Part shown: positions 35,590-47,139 of the stretch, piece by piece | How positions within the stretch are numbered: position 1 is the first letter of the stretch | Layout of the letters: every line of letters starts with the position of its first letter | DNA from: Epiperipatus broadwayi | Lineage: Eukaryota; Onychophora; Udeonychophora; Euonychophora; Peripatidae | Direction of reading: 5' to 3' | DNA length: 64,000 bases | Assembly (NCBI GenBank): GCA_028023455.1 | Contig: JAQFVV010007266.1 | Coordinates: 53,870-117,869, forward strand | The notes under the pieces: model-generated | The model's database searches: none | What the model saw: only the letters and a program-made list of their open reading frames with translations | What the model was told of the DNA's origin: nothing | Made by a program: the position numbers and the translations under genes

Positions 35590-36580
35590 TGCCATCAAAT
35601 TTTTTTCTCTATAATTATATAATCCAGAAGTTGATTGAATAACAAAATATTACTTTTGTACACACTTTTTTCTTTATTGATATTTTTTTCTATTAGATTA
35701 ATTATGTTTTTTTTGCGTAATGCTAATCTATTAATGCCAGAAAAGTTTGCAAAACCATAAAGTATTATTCCACATTTTAATAAAGATTTACATAAAAATT
35801 TATATATAACAATAAGAATATTTAAAGTAAAAGTATCTTTGATTTTGTAGAATATTGTTATAAAATATATAAGTTTAGTAATTAGTATCTTTAGATGATA
35901 TTTCCAGAGACATTTTTTCATCTATCATCATTCCAAGATATCTAATATATTTTACTTGTTCTACTTTTATATACTTATTATTATTACATATTACATTATT
36001 GTCATATAAACACTCATATAAATTTAGATCTATATCAATATTTTTATGTTTTATGAAAAGAATGCCATATTAACAAATATTTTATTTTTTCTCCATTTAC
36101 ATACATTCCTCCCTCAAAGTAGCAAAAGATAATTTTGGTCAGAGTTTCTTGACATTCTTTAATTGCAATATCAATATTGTTATTTATACTCATAATAATA
36201 GTATTGTCTGCATATTGATATATTAATCCTTTAATATTACTATTTCCTAGATTATTTATGAAAATAAGAAATACCAATATGCTAACTATAGAACCCTGAC
36301 AAACTCCATGTAATTTTTTTTGCTCATTACTCAGTACATTTGATATTTTTGATACAACCTATCTATTAATTAAGTAATTTTTTTAATCACAGGACTTTTC
36401 CTCTAACTCCACAGTTTTATAAACTGTGAATCAATTACTTATGCCCAATAATGTCAAAGACCTTATAAAAATCTAAAAAAAAATTACAGTTACATATTTT
36501 TTATTGTTTAATGTTCTATTAATATTATCTTTAAAATTATCTAATAACGTAGTTGTGTTTCTTTCTTCTATGAATTATAT
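35590..36580 (-). pseudogene. LINE reverse transcriptase fragment (Jockey/CR1-like)
   Basis: Read on the minus strand from about 36580 down. NTTTLLDNF starts the RT fingers, VIF and DFYKVFDIIGH (usually LDxSKAFDxVDH) follow, then LHGVCQGSI (usually GVPQGSILGP), VFLIFINNL, and the catalytic-box equivalent QYADNTIIMS near 36215, where the usual YADD reads YADN. Then YVNGEKIKYL (35 residues on), YIRYLGMMIDEKM near 35930 and the thumb YGFANFSGINRLALRKKNIINLIEK in the frame 35595-35921. The order matches the RT of LINEs such as Jockey, CR1 and L2. Frameshifts near 36050 and in a poly-A run near 36475, plus stops, show it is dead. No endonuclease domain is visible upstream. Its end lies just beyond the 408-bp array. 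Confidence 0.8.
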
Positions 36581-36599
36581 TGGTTTTTATTAATCATTA

Positions 36600-39500
36600 A
36601 TTATATAAAAATAAATTATAAATATTGTGAAAAATAAAATTATCAAGTGCAATATTCAATATATATTCCACTATACAATAAATAATATGCTAATTAATGC
36701 AACACTATTAATATCTTTTTTCTTCTTAATGAGTTTTTTTTCCAAGATTTTTATTTTGGACTAATTATTTTCCTTATATTATTAATAAATTTTACTTTAT
36801 CTTATTGTTTTATTTTACTTTTGTTTTCATTTTATCATTGTTTATTTTTTTACAATTTGGTTAATGTGTTTTGCATATTTACATTTTTCTTCATATTATT
36901 TACATGTTTTCTTTTCTGTTTAATCAATAACAATATTTCTTAATATAATAACTTGATTAAAAATAATCTATACAAAATGTATATATATATTTTGATCATT
37001 TATTTTATTTAACTTAAGAGTACTTTTTATCTGACTCATATAAAAAAAAAATTTTTTAAATGTGTAAAAAGTTTTTTATGATTATTATCAGAATTAATGG
37101 ACCATTTTGCAGAAAAGCCAAATGAAGAATTCTTATCAGTTAACGTTTTTACAATTTTATATTTTTTGACAGCCCAGAAGCTGTTTGAAGTAGATTTCCA
37201 ACTTTTTATTTTAAAAAGTTAATTTTATTCTTTAATATATTTACACAAATTTAAAATTATTTAAAACCATTCTTAAATTTTGAAAATATAAAAATAAGTA
37301 ACAACTGAAATACATAATTTGTGTAATATCTTTTTTATTATTGCATCATTGACATTACAAATATTTTATAATTGAAATATAATTTATCTTAAACTGTTCA
37401 GGTCCAAATCCATCCTTATTTTTTGAAATGGTCTTAGTGAAAATTTCTTTCATATTTTTTACAGCTAAACATTTTTATATTGTATATTGTTAATCTTTAC
37501 ATTATTTACTACAAATGTAAGTTTTCAAATAATACACATTCTAAAAGTTAATATTTGAAACTGTAAAATAAAAAAATAAACTAAATGGAAATCATAGCTA
37601 TAACAAAGGGACATGGAGTTATTGAATATATTTTATCTATTCAAAAGATCAGTAGAATGAAACATTAAATATTTGTATTTATTTTTTTAAATTTAAAATA
37701 AATTTAGGGTTAGTTATTATTAAAGAAAGAAAATGTACTTTTAAAATATACCTTATATGTATATTATTAAAATTTAAAAAAATTATTTAATAAAAGTGAA
37801 AAAAGATCATACTTGTTATTCAGTAGAAACCATTTCCATTTTGCCATAATAAACTTGTTATGATGTCTTTTTAAAAATATTTTTTCAAATAAAATTTAAT
37901 TATAGTCATATATGTTTTTGATTTAAAATAAGTATTTTACAAGAGCATTGCATAAATAAATTTAATATATAAAGAAATTACTGAAAATTACAATTTTTCT
38001 TTTCAAAGATGTAAAATTGAAAATTTCAACTGAAAGAAAACACTTCACCAATCAGAAATTGCCCATTTTATTGAGACCAAAATAGGACAGGTTTAACACC
38101 TTTCTTATGCAAATAACATATTATAATTTACTAAAGATTCATATGCTGCTGACATCTTCAGATTTTTTTCTACTAATAATTTTAAAATGGTAACTGCAGC
38201 AAAATAAAACTGCACTTGGTAATGTAAGCTTATATATGGGCTTAAAATGACAAAGAAAATATATAGTGATTGCATCTCTATCATAACCTCCAAAATAGAA
38301 AATGCTGTGTAGTTGCTATGATTAAAATAGAACATGTTAAGTCCATAAAGCAATTAAAATTATGTTTAAAATTTAAAATTTAATTCATAATTATTAAAAA
38401 AGACAAACAATAAATATTATGGGAATTATTATGGTGTTTCTTTTTTTTTTTTGAGTCAATAAATAAAATTCTGCTTTACACTATTTCTGTTGATTAGTAT
38501 TCTTCTAAAAGCAAACACCCTCAAATACATTCTGAATTTAAACATAACTAATCTTGTTAAGAAACAAATATTCCACAAATATTTTGCAAAAATAATCATA
38601 AATGTGTGAACAAACTAAAGAAATAATATATTTTCATTTTTTGAAATCTAAATAAATGAATGAGTGTTTTCAAAAGCTATTGTAAAAACTTTCAGGTCTC
38701 AGAACAAAAAAATTACCAATCTGTGTTATTGTCAACTTTTTTAAATTAGACTCTTGGCACATATTTATATCTTGAGATATTTTTAAATTAATAAATAATT
38801 ATTTTAGTTTCATACATGTAAACTGGCAAACAAATTCTAAAGATAGTTGCAGAAGAGCAAAGATGACAAACACTATTAATGTTATCACAATTTTGTGATC
38901 TGAATTCTAAAAGAATTAATAAAAAATGTAAAATTTAAAAAACTTTAATCTACAGAAATACTTCTTTGAATTTGAAATATAATTTGAAAATATTCTAAAA
39001 TATAGTGCTAACTGCCTTTGAAATTGCTTAGACTTTAATGAAAACAACAAACTAATAACTGGTACAAAAAATAGCCTATCAGTACATTTATAACTGAGTG
39101 AAAGTAAAGAAAATATAAAAATGTTTTTAAATGAAATATTCTGACAAATGGTATGAAAGTGAATGAATAATGGCATTAGTGTAACTAAAAAATAAAAAAA
39201 TTAGCATAAATAAAATAATTTGATATTGGAAAACCATAAGAAAGAATGGAACTGCTATTAAAATTATTCATGACATCATATGCATAAAAGGGTTTTACAA
39301 AAAAAACTGTACAATAGTTCAAACAAAAGAATAAAGTGTCCACTATGATTATAACATTCTTTTTCAAAATTCCAAGTACTTTAAATAAATATGTGTCATA
39401 TAATTAAATCTATAAAAAATGTAAAAGCTTCAAAAAATGAAACAATTACTATCAATATTTTTTAAACTCAAATAAAGAACTTTTTTTCAAAATTATAGAC

Positions 39501-39600
39501 CTAATGGTTAAATAAAAAAGATATATAAAGATGACTAGAATAATATTGTGGGGATACTGATATTTATAAAGATGAAAATAAAATTATTAGAAATAAAAAC
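36600..39600. other. Long AT-rich region, nothing recognised
   Basis: Only compositional short frames. A frame near 37099 (MDHFAEKPNEEFLSVN...) ends after about 42 codons and has no recognised family. Confidence 0.5.
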
Positions 39601-39619
39601 AATGCCAGTTTTTTTAGAA

Positions 39620-40160
39620 GTTTTATGCAAGATCATTACTAAGATCATCACAATTTATCTATACATAATTTGGAATTCAAATTAACCAAAAGAAAATGCT
39701 TGTTTTAAAAATGGTTTTAATACAATAGATCACATATGAGTATTAAAAGCTATTATATAAAAAAATCAATGTAAAATTTTTATATTTTTTTTATTTATAG
39801 ATTATAAGAAAGCATTTGATCCTGTAAACATTTCACCAGTGGTTAAATAATTGAAACATTGAAATGAAAATCCAGAATAATATAAAATTGCAAAGTAAAT
39901 TGGTCAAATTGCAACAGCAGTGATGAATATGTATAGAAATGTATCAATTTCTTTAAACTTTTTATAATTATTTTATGGAAAACATTTTCAGGATCAAAAT
40001 AAAAAGTTAAAGAAATAAATAAAGATTACTTAAGATATATAAATTTTTCAATGATGTGGTTGTTTCCACAAATAATTTGTAAAGTATTAAGAAATATATC
40101 AGATAACAGCCAACAAATAGATTAAAAGATCAAATGCTAAAATGCCTAAAGTTGGATTCA
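39620..40160 (+). pseudogene. Degenerate RTE-like LINE reverse transcriptase fragment
   Basis: The segment around 39796 reads FIDYKKAFDPV, the RT motif usually written FIDYEKAFDSV in RTE-type LINEs. About 100 bp upstream, frame-broken sequence near 39690-39740 resembles the FRxGFxTxDHI region. Downstream, 40000-40110 corresponds to the segment around the FADD box, but the box itself is no longer legible. The layout parallels the better preserved RTE at 50333-53060. Many stops and shifts. The clade call rests mainly on similarity to that neighbour. Confidence 0.6.
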
Positions 40161-40690
40161 ATAGCTTTTCAAATCATAAAAAAAGTAAACACTAATCGTA
40201 ATAAATTAGAAAATAAAAAATAGCTTTACCATTGTCATATTTATATTTTAACTTAAACATTATTTATGGAAACATGCGAATTTCTCATCTGTTTGTTCTA
40301 TCAATATTCCATCATTAATATTTTAAATTAACAGATTTAACAATAATGTTAAAAAAGAAAATATAGAGTTTAATACGATTATTAATACCATAATTTATAA
40401 AATTAAATAAATCTTTATCTGAAAATTCAATGCTCAACATTATTCATCTAAAGAATAAAATAAAATCAATTAATATCACAATATCACATATATTACACAG
40501 CTTAATGAACAAAAACAAACCATTATGTTATACCAATAAATACTGTACTGTTTTTCCGTAGTACTGCTTAATTAAAATAATTATCTGCTTACTTTTATAT
40601 TGTTATTAATTCCTAACAAATTTAAAATTTCTGTCTTTTTAAAAAAAACTGATACTTACATATTTTTTCTGTTTTATGTTTATATGGGTT

Positions 40691-41441
40691 ATATATCTAT
40701 ATGCACTGACACACAGTTAAATGTGAAGCTAAAGTGAGTATTATAATACTAAAATGGTTCAGTGCTTTTGAGAAATTTCTACATTTTCATAATCATAGCC
40801 AAAGAATTATCTGATAAAAGGTGGAATATACAAGCAGCCTGGCTTCTCCTTCCACACATTTCTTCTGTAACTAAAAATTTTATCAAAACCTTTTTTCCAT
40901 CATTTTGGTTAAGACTTTTATACCTTTCCCTTCACCCATCAAAGATAGACTAGTCTCTTATCAAACTTCTAATACTGTTTACAAACTTCTATGCCCTCAA
41001 ACCAGTTGCCAAATCCTATACTATGGTGAATCTCATGCATCACTCTCCATGTGAATCTCTCAACATTATTATCCATACAGAAAGAACTTTTGACAAATCT
41101 GAACATAGTTCTATTTTTTTGAGCACCAGAAATCCACTGGCCATGCTTTTGAACATTCCTCAATTATTATTACATGTATAGATCAATGTGACACCAAATA
41201 TAAGATCAATGAAACCTGGCATATAGTTTATAACATTCCTGTTTCCAACAAATGAGCTCTCTAATTCACAATTTGCATAATTTTTGAATATCTTTTGCTT
41301 GTATATTTCACCTTTTCCCAGATAACCCTTTGGCTATGATTATGAAGATATAAAAATTCCTCAAAACTGCTAAGCCACTTTAGTATTATAATTTTCATTT
41401 TTGCTTCACCTTTAACTGCATGTCAGCACATATAGATATAT
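40691..41441. mobile_element. TIR element of about 750 bp with 140-bp inverted ends
   Basis: The left end (about 40691-40835) and right end (about 41285-41441) are inverted repeats at roughly 80 per cent identity. Shared words, read inward, include ATATATCTATATG, CTGACA, CAGTTAAA, CATAATCATAGCCAAAG and AATATACAAGCA. The 450-bp interior has no recognisable transposase; its 64-codon minus-strand frame (40969-41163) is unremarkable. Insertion may be at TA, judging from the flanks, but the AT-rich ends make the exact border uncertain. Confidence 0.72.
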
Positions 41442-41449
41442 TACTGTTC

Positions 41450-42680
41450 ATTTAAGGAAAGTTTATATATCTGTTATTACATTATATTGATCATATAATG
41501 TTGCATGTGTTGCCTTTCAATTGAAAAAAATCCTAAAAATTGTTAAGCTCTCTTTGATGGATTACATTATTAAAGCAAAAATTTAATGTGAATATATTAG
41601 TTTATTATTTTTATTTAGAAAATAATATTATAATATTTAATTTGTTTACGTGTTAAGTAATTCTAATTAAAAGTGATTTAATAAACCATAATTTTATTGA
41701 TTTTATCAGAAGATATGAAATAATTTTTAATTCTTTGTCTTGATATTTATATCAGCTATCTGTCAACACTAAAGTCAATAATGTATGCCTTTAACAATAG
41801 GAATTCATTTTGAATGGTTATTAGTAGGAATTTAATTTTAAAAAAAACTTTGTATGATTTATTAGATCTAACTAAAAACTTAGATGCCAAAAGCTACTAG
41901 AGCTAAAAACACTATAGACTTTAGAGCCAATTAGAAACAATAAAAGGGTGTCTACTTCTATTATGCAGAGGCAAAACTGTACTTTCATTATATTGATTTT
42001 TTAGCAGAAAATTCTTTAACTGAAAATTTATTGACATCAAACAGAAAACAAATTAGAAACTATTCTTGCCATAATGTTTTTCTGTCCACTATGTCATAAA
42101 AATCTAGAGACTCTGGAATATTCAGTGGGCCACAGCAAATGCTTGCAATTATAAATTTTATATTTTAAAAAGTTTTTTTACTACTTGAAGTTTCCCTTTA
42201 GAACATGCAAAATATACTAACTATTTCCACTAAATATGAATTACATTTAAAATCTATGTATTATGATTGCGAATTTTTGACTTTTTATCCCAAGCAGTTG
42301 ATGGTTACATTATTGCCTTAATACTGTATGATGGTTATTAGGCTTTGATTACATTAATAAATAAATTGTTAAAATTATTTTCCAAATATGGTCTCTTCTG
42401 TTAATATTAAAATGTTTAAATATTGACAATACCTCATGTACATATAAAACATTATTTAAATAAAATTCAATAACTTAAAAATATAGACTAAATTATCTTT
42501 TTATCTGGTAATATTTTAACTTTTGAACAGGTAAACATTAAAAATACAATTATAATGATAAAAACTTATTGAAAATATATTTTTAAAAAAGCAAAAATAA
42601 TATTTTTATGAAAGCATTTGAAAAAACTAGTCCATTAGATATTTTGAAAATAAAAAGAGCAGACCTGAAATATATATATA
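41450..42680. other. Unassigned AT-rich sequence
   Basis: No frames or repeats recognised; it ends with a short (AT)n run (about 42670-42682) beside the next TIR element. Confidence 0.5.
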
Positions 42681-42683
42681 TAT

Positions 42684-43270
42684 CAATAAAAATTATAAAT
42701 ATAATGTTAATTAACTATTGTATAGTCTTTCAATCTGAAAAAGTACTTTTGTTAAATCCTTAACTCTCCTCAACTGCCATTAAATTCAAAAAAATATAAC
42801 AGAAACAAACCTCATCAACTCAAATCTCATGAATCTCGAATTTTAATGTTAGCAGCTTGTTTATTAATTATATTCATTTTAAAACAGGCAAAACTCTCCA
42901 TATATTAGTGCCACTCAGTGCAAGCCAGAGTAATAAGTGGATGCCAGAAGGCTTATGCATAAAATCCCTATCTAGTGCCTACTCATCCAATATCCCCAGA
43001 CTTGCACTGAGTGGCACTACTGTATGGAGATTCTTGCCTGTTTTAATATCAGTTATGAAAAAGCATAAGAAATGGTGATCATGTATGTGATGTTTAGTGA
43101 TTTTATATTCATTTTATTTATTAATATTGTCTTCTTAATTTTTCTTTTTTGTTATATATTTTTTAATTTAATGGCAGTTGAAAAGGGTTAAGGAATTAAC
43201 CAAAAGTACTTCTGCAGATTGAAAGACTGCTTATAATAGTTAATTACCATTATATTTATTATTTTTATTG
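42684..43270. mobile_element. TIR element E2, about 587 bp with 120-bp inverted ends
   Basis: The left (42684-42803) and right (43151-43270) ends are inverted repeats at roughly 85-90 per cent identity, including TTAATTAACTATT, GTCTTTCAATCTG, AAGTACTTTTG and CAACTGCCATTAAATT. The left inner region (about 42804-42862) matches the palindrome E1 at 26874-27252, so both belong to one family. A smaller inverted-repeat element is nested inside at 42879-43046. No transposase is encoded. Confidence 0.8.
42879..43046. mobile_element. Small TIR element nested inside E2
   Basis: The ends TTAAAACAGGCAAAACTCTC and the complementary right end (43003-43046) pair over about 45 bp, including GTGCCACTCAGTGCAAG / CTTGCACTGAGTGGCAC, which is perfect. 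A diverged relative of its interior lies at 26241-26346 outside any E2 copy, showing that it moves independently. A possible TTAA or TTTTAA flank is suggestive only. Confidence 0.75.
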
Positions 43271-43366
43271 TTATTATAGTAGTTTTTAATTAATGGACAT
43301 TATATATATATATAACTATTATTATAGTAGTTTTTAATTAATGGACATTATATATATATATAACTA
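43271..43366 (+). repeat. Tandem duplication of a 48-bp unit
   Basis: TTATTATAGTAGTTTTTAAT starts at 43271 and again at 43319. Each copy contains TTAATGGACATTA and ends with a short (AT)n. It lies between element E2 and the PLE-D palindrome. Confidence 0.9.
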
Positions 43367-43555
43367 TAACCATTAAATGTTTGTATTTTAAATCATATAA
43401 TAATAATTCAAACAAATTTATTTAACACAGTATTCAAAATTAAATAATATATTCTTTACCAGAAGTACTTTCAATTGTTTCATTGACAATATTTATTAAC
43501 TGTTAATACAAATGTACAGAAAATAAAAACTTGCATTACCCATCATTCAATCCAT

Positions 43556-44430
43556 TTAAATTTCCCACAATTCTGTTGTTTTTATATTAGCTGATTGTCT
43601 ATTCATTAAACCATCTTTATTCCTAGAAATCAGCATTGCCTCCTTAATTTTACATTTTTCATTACATCTTTCAATTTGAATAATTTTTACATCTCTATTA
43701 TTATATTTAAAACCATAATTACATGCTTTATTATGATCAAAAATAATTGATGGAGTATTCATATTTACTGAAGATATATTTTCTTTCTGTACATATTTAT
43801 ATAATGTCTTATGATCATTATATTGTTTTTGTAATGTACATTTTGATTCCCCTATATATTTTATTCCACAACCACGTTCCAACATATATATAACAGAACT
43901 TAATTCAAACTTAGAAATCTTGGTTTTAGAGTTATTTATCATATCATTTACATTATTTGAAAAGAAAAAAAAATCATACACAAACCACTATAAAGTTTAT
44001 TAATTAATTTAGCTTGTTGATTAGATATAAAAGGAATATAAATCCATTTATCCCTTTTTAATTTATTTAATATTTTCTTATTATTACTTTTATTTTGATT
44101 ATATTTTGTAATTGTATTATAAATAATATTCCTTCCATAACCAACATTCAACATATCAGTAATATATACATTAATATTTTCAATTTTATCACTAATAAAT
44201 TTGCACAAATAATCATTTCTAAACAAAAATGACTTCAAACCAGCTAATTTATGACCCATATGAACTTTAGAATTATATGGAATACAACCCCTAATTTCTA
44301 CAGGTTTTAAAATCATATTATAATCAAACACATTATTATTTTTTTTAATAAATATATCTAAAAACTTTATAGAATCTTCCTTCTCTTCATTTAACACCCA
44401 TTTTACATTATTAATCATATTACAGTTTAT
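43556..44430 (-). pseudogene. PLE-D minus-strand copy: RT thumb and GIY-YIG endonuclease
   Basis: From about 44421 downward the minus strand reads MINNVKWVLNEEKED and IKFLDIFIKK (RT thumb), then YNSKVHMGHKLAGLKSFLFR, and then, after a frameshift in an A-run near 43975, the endonuclease: SSVIYML (GIY-like), RGCGIKYIGESKC (Cys and YIG motifs), IIFDHNKACNYGF, KEAMLISRNKDGLMNRQS (Glu plus the C-terminal Asn-Arg motif), stop at 43556. Apart from the frameshift this copy is cleaner than its sister. The open frame continues upstream to 44607, but residues before MINNVKW are antisense of the partner's RT and not part of the protein. The RT palm is missing. Confidence 0.85.
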
Positions 44431-44439
44431 ATCCATCGT

Positions 44440-45552
44440 CTGCAGTGTTTCCAAGAATCTTTGCAAATATAAAATTGCATAAAAATGGTTATCCATTAAG
44501 AGTAATTGTTGATTTTGGGGGGAGGGGGTATTATAATGCTTGTAGATATATTGAAAAAATAATGCAAGATGTGCTTGGATTTGGAGATTATATGATTTCA
44601 TCATCATTTGATTTTATTAATAGGATTAAAAATATAAAAATTGATAATAATGATGTTATGTGTACACTTGACATATCCGAAATGTATGGTTTAATTAATC
44701 GTATGGAATCAATAAAAATTATTGAAAGAGCTTTGTTTTTAAAATCTATAGATGATAACATTAAGAATTTTATTATTAAAATAATACGATTTGTAAATGA
44801 TCATATATATGTTAAGTTTAATGATTGCTTTTATAAAATAAATTATGGTTGGCCAATGGGTCTTCCGGTGGCATCACAGATTTGTAATTTTTTTATTTCT
44901 AGTTATGAGGTTAAGATATTATCTCAGGTAAAATATAAAAGAATTAAAGTATATTGTAGATATGTCGATGATGTATTTATATGTGCACATAATTAAATAA
45001 TAATTAATTTATTTAGTGAGTTAAATATGATTAATAATGTAAAATGGGTGTTAAATGAAAAGTAGGAAGATTCTATAAAGTTTTTAGATATATTTATTAA
45101 AAGAAATAATAATGTGTTTGATTATAATATGATTTTAAAGCCTGTGGAAATTAGGGGTTATATTCCATATAATTCTAAAGTTCATATGGGTCATAAATTA
45201 GCTGGTTTAACGTCATTTTTGTTTAGAAATGATTATTTGTGCAAATTTATTAGTGATAAAATTGAAAATATTAATGTATATATTACTGATATGTTGAATG
45301 TTGGTTATGGAAGGAATATTATTTATAATACAATTACAAAATATAATCAAATTAAAAGTAATAATAAGAAAATATTAAATAAATTAAAAAGTGATAAATG
45401 GATTTCTATTCCTTTTATATCTAATCAACAAGCTAAATTAATTAATAAACTTTGTAGTGATTTGTGTAGGATTTCTTTTTTCTCTTCAAATAATATAAAT
45501 GATATGATAAATAACTCTAAAACCAAGATTTCTAAGTTTGAATTAAGTTCTG

Positions 45553-45640
<88 letters not shown>

Positions 45641-45962
45641 GAATGTGGTTGTGGAATAAAATATAGGGGAATCAAAATGTACATTACAAAAACGATATAA
45701 TGATCATAAGACATTATATAAACGTGTACAGAAAAAAAAAATATTTTCAGTAAATATGAATACTCCATCAATTATTTTTGATCATAATAAAGCATGTAAT
45801 TATGGTTTTAAATTTAATAATAGAGATATACAAATTATTCAAATTGAAAGATGTCATGGAAAATGTAAAATTAAGGAGGCAATGATGATATCTAGGAATA
45901 GAGGTGGTTTAATGAATAGACAATCAGTTAATATAAAAACAACAGAATTGTGGGAAATTTAA
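44440..45962 (+). pseudogene. PLE-D plus-strand copy: RT palm, thumb and GIY-YIG endonuclease, broken
   Basis: The only reverse-transcriptase palm of a PLE in the window. In the frame from 44445: FANIKLHKNGYPLRVIVD (residues 6-23), LDISEMYGL (75-83), GWPMGLPVASQICN (135-148) and the catalytic RYVDD (172-176). Stops follow in the same frame at 44994-44996 and 45063-45065. The thumb and linker continue (MILKPVEIRGYIPYNSK, MGHKLAGLTSFLFR). Inside the endonuclease, after SSVIY, a (TA)n tract at 45554-45636 replaces the short TA run of the sister copy, and a TAA at 45657 follows. A two-base loss just downstream returns the frame, so NIGESKCTLQKRYNDHKTL and the C-terminal KEAMMISRNRGGLMNRQS are in frame 0 again. 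Cannot encode a working protein. Confidence 0.87.
45554..45636. repeat. (TA)n expansion inside the GIY-YIG coding region
   Basis: 83 bp of TA units; the sister copy has 9 bp at the same codons (Val-Ile-Tyr-Met). The minus-strand and plus-strand Ile-Tyr frames are translations of this repeat. Confidence 0.95.
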
Positions 45963-46085
45963 ATGGATTGAATGATAGGTAATGCAAATTTTTATTTTCT
46001 GTACATTTGTATTAACAGTTGATAAAGATTGTCAGTGAAACAATTGAAATTACTTCTGGTAAAGAATATATTATTTAATTTTGAA

Positions 46086-47110
46086 TACACCTAGGTCTCA
46101 TTTTATGCGATAAATAGTTTCCTCAGAAAACATACACAAACAGACGTAACTTACATTGAAAAAGAGGGGATGCGGTCTGTGATTTTTCAAAATTCGCATA
46201 AAAGCAAAGCACCAATGTAAAATTACTTTAAAATTTGTGCAAAAAAAAAATAAGGAAATAAAATATGACTAATAAAAAATTTCAAATTTGAAAAAAATTG
46301 ATACAAGACAAACTTTTTTTAACTATAATATTTAATTTTATTCAAAATAATATATTTTTATGCATAATTTACAGTACAGTAATTTACATTTTTTTATACA
46401 TGTTTTAATTATTATCGCTATTTGCCAAAAAAAACACGTTCGTTTGCAAAGTGAGGAAATAAAACTAGTGCCAACTTCACACTCATGTTGTGTCAATGGT
46501 TTTCTGGTGATGACGTAATTAGTAATTAATCTTTGAGATGATGATTTTATTAATTGCTTATGAAACTAACAACTAAAAATTAAATTCTTATTTTTGTCTT
46601 TAATTTTTTAATTTTCAATTCCGTTTATAAATCAAATTTCACATCATATTAATTTCAAGTCGCCAAGTAATTTTTAAATTGTTAATTACAATTAAAAATC
46701 AGATTTTAATTTTTAATTGTCAAATTTAATTGTGCCCACTGATTACATACTTTTTTAAAAAGAAAAAACAGAATGTGATTTAAAATGCAAAATTAACACG
46801 CACAATGTTTGAACAAATTTACATTATAATCTTGTAAATTTTAAAGTGTGTATTCATAAAATGTGAAAATCATGATTTGAATTTCATTATTGCATAAAAT
46901 CTTACTATTATAAAGCACTGAAAATATTGAAATTATTCAGATGAAAGTTGAATTCCAATAATGTGCTATTAGTTTCAATATAATGTAAGTGCACGAAATT
47001 TATTATTTAAAGTAATAGTGCATTATCGGAGTTCGACTTCCAATGAAACAGGAATTGCGTAACTTCAAAATCATGTTAAATAAGTCCGCATAAAAAGAGA
47101 CCCAGGTGTA
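46086..47110. mobile_element. TA-flanked TIR transposon, 1021 bp, possibly pogo/Tigger-like
   Basis: The element 46088-47108 starts CACCTAGGTCTCATTTTATG and its right end, read inward, starts CACCTGGGTCTCTTTTTATG; both then continue CG, so 20 of 22 end bases match. It is bounded by TA on both sides (46086-46087 and 47109-47110), while the sister PLE arm has a single uninterrupted TA at the matching place (GAATACTGTG). TA duplication is the mark of the Tc1/mariner/pogo group, and the end resembles the CTCGTTTTAT portion of Tigger-type ends as I remember them; that last link is inference. No transposase frame is present, so it is non-autonomous. Confidence 0.85.
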
Positions 47111-47139
47111 CTGTGTTAAATAAATTTGTTTGAAATATA

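Larger units (their letters stand above)
43407..47134. mobile_element. Head-to-head pair of Penelope-like elements with a nested transposon (PLE-D)
   Basis: The left arm 43407-44421 is the reverse complement of 45024-46087 plus 47109-47134. The plus copy extends further 5' and supplies the roughly 600-bp centre, which holds its RT palm. Arms are about 95 per cent identical by eye. Two insert-type changes lengthen the right arm only: a (TA)n expansion at 45554-45636 and a 1021-bp transposon at 46088-47108. Subtracting these, the two arms have almost the same length (about 1015 bp each). Tails on both sides read inward as TTCAAACAAATTTATTTAAC. The intact features unique to each arm argue against an assembly fold-back. 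Confidence 0.9.

Noticed and set aside
40969-41163. 64-codon minus-strand frame inside the TIR element as a transposase fragment
   Set aside because: No catalytic or DNA-binding motif and far too short.
45553-45771. Ile-Tyr repeat protein on either strand
   Set aside because: Translation of the (TA)n tract inserted in the PLE-D endonuclease.
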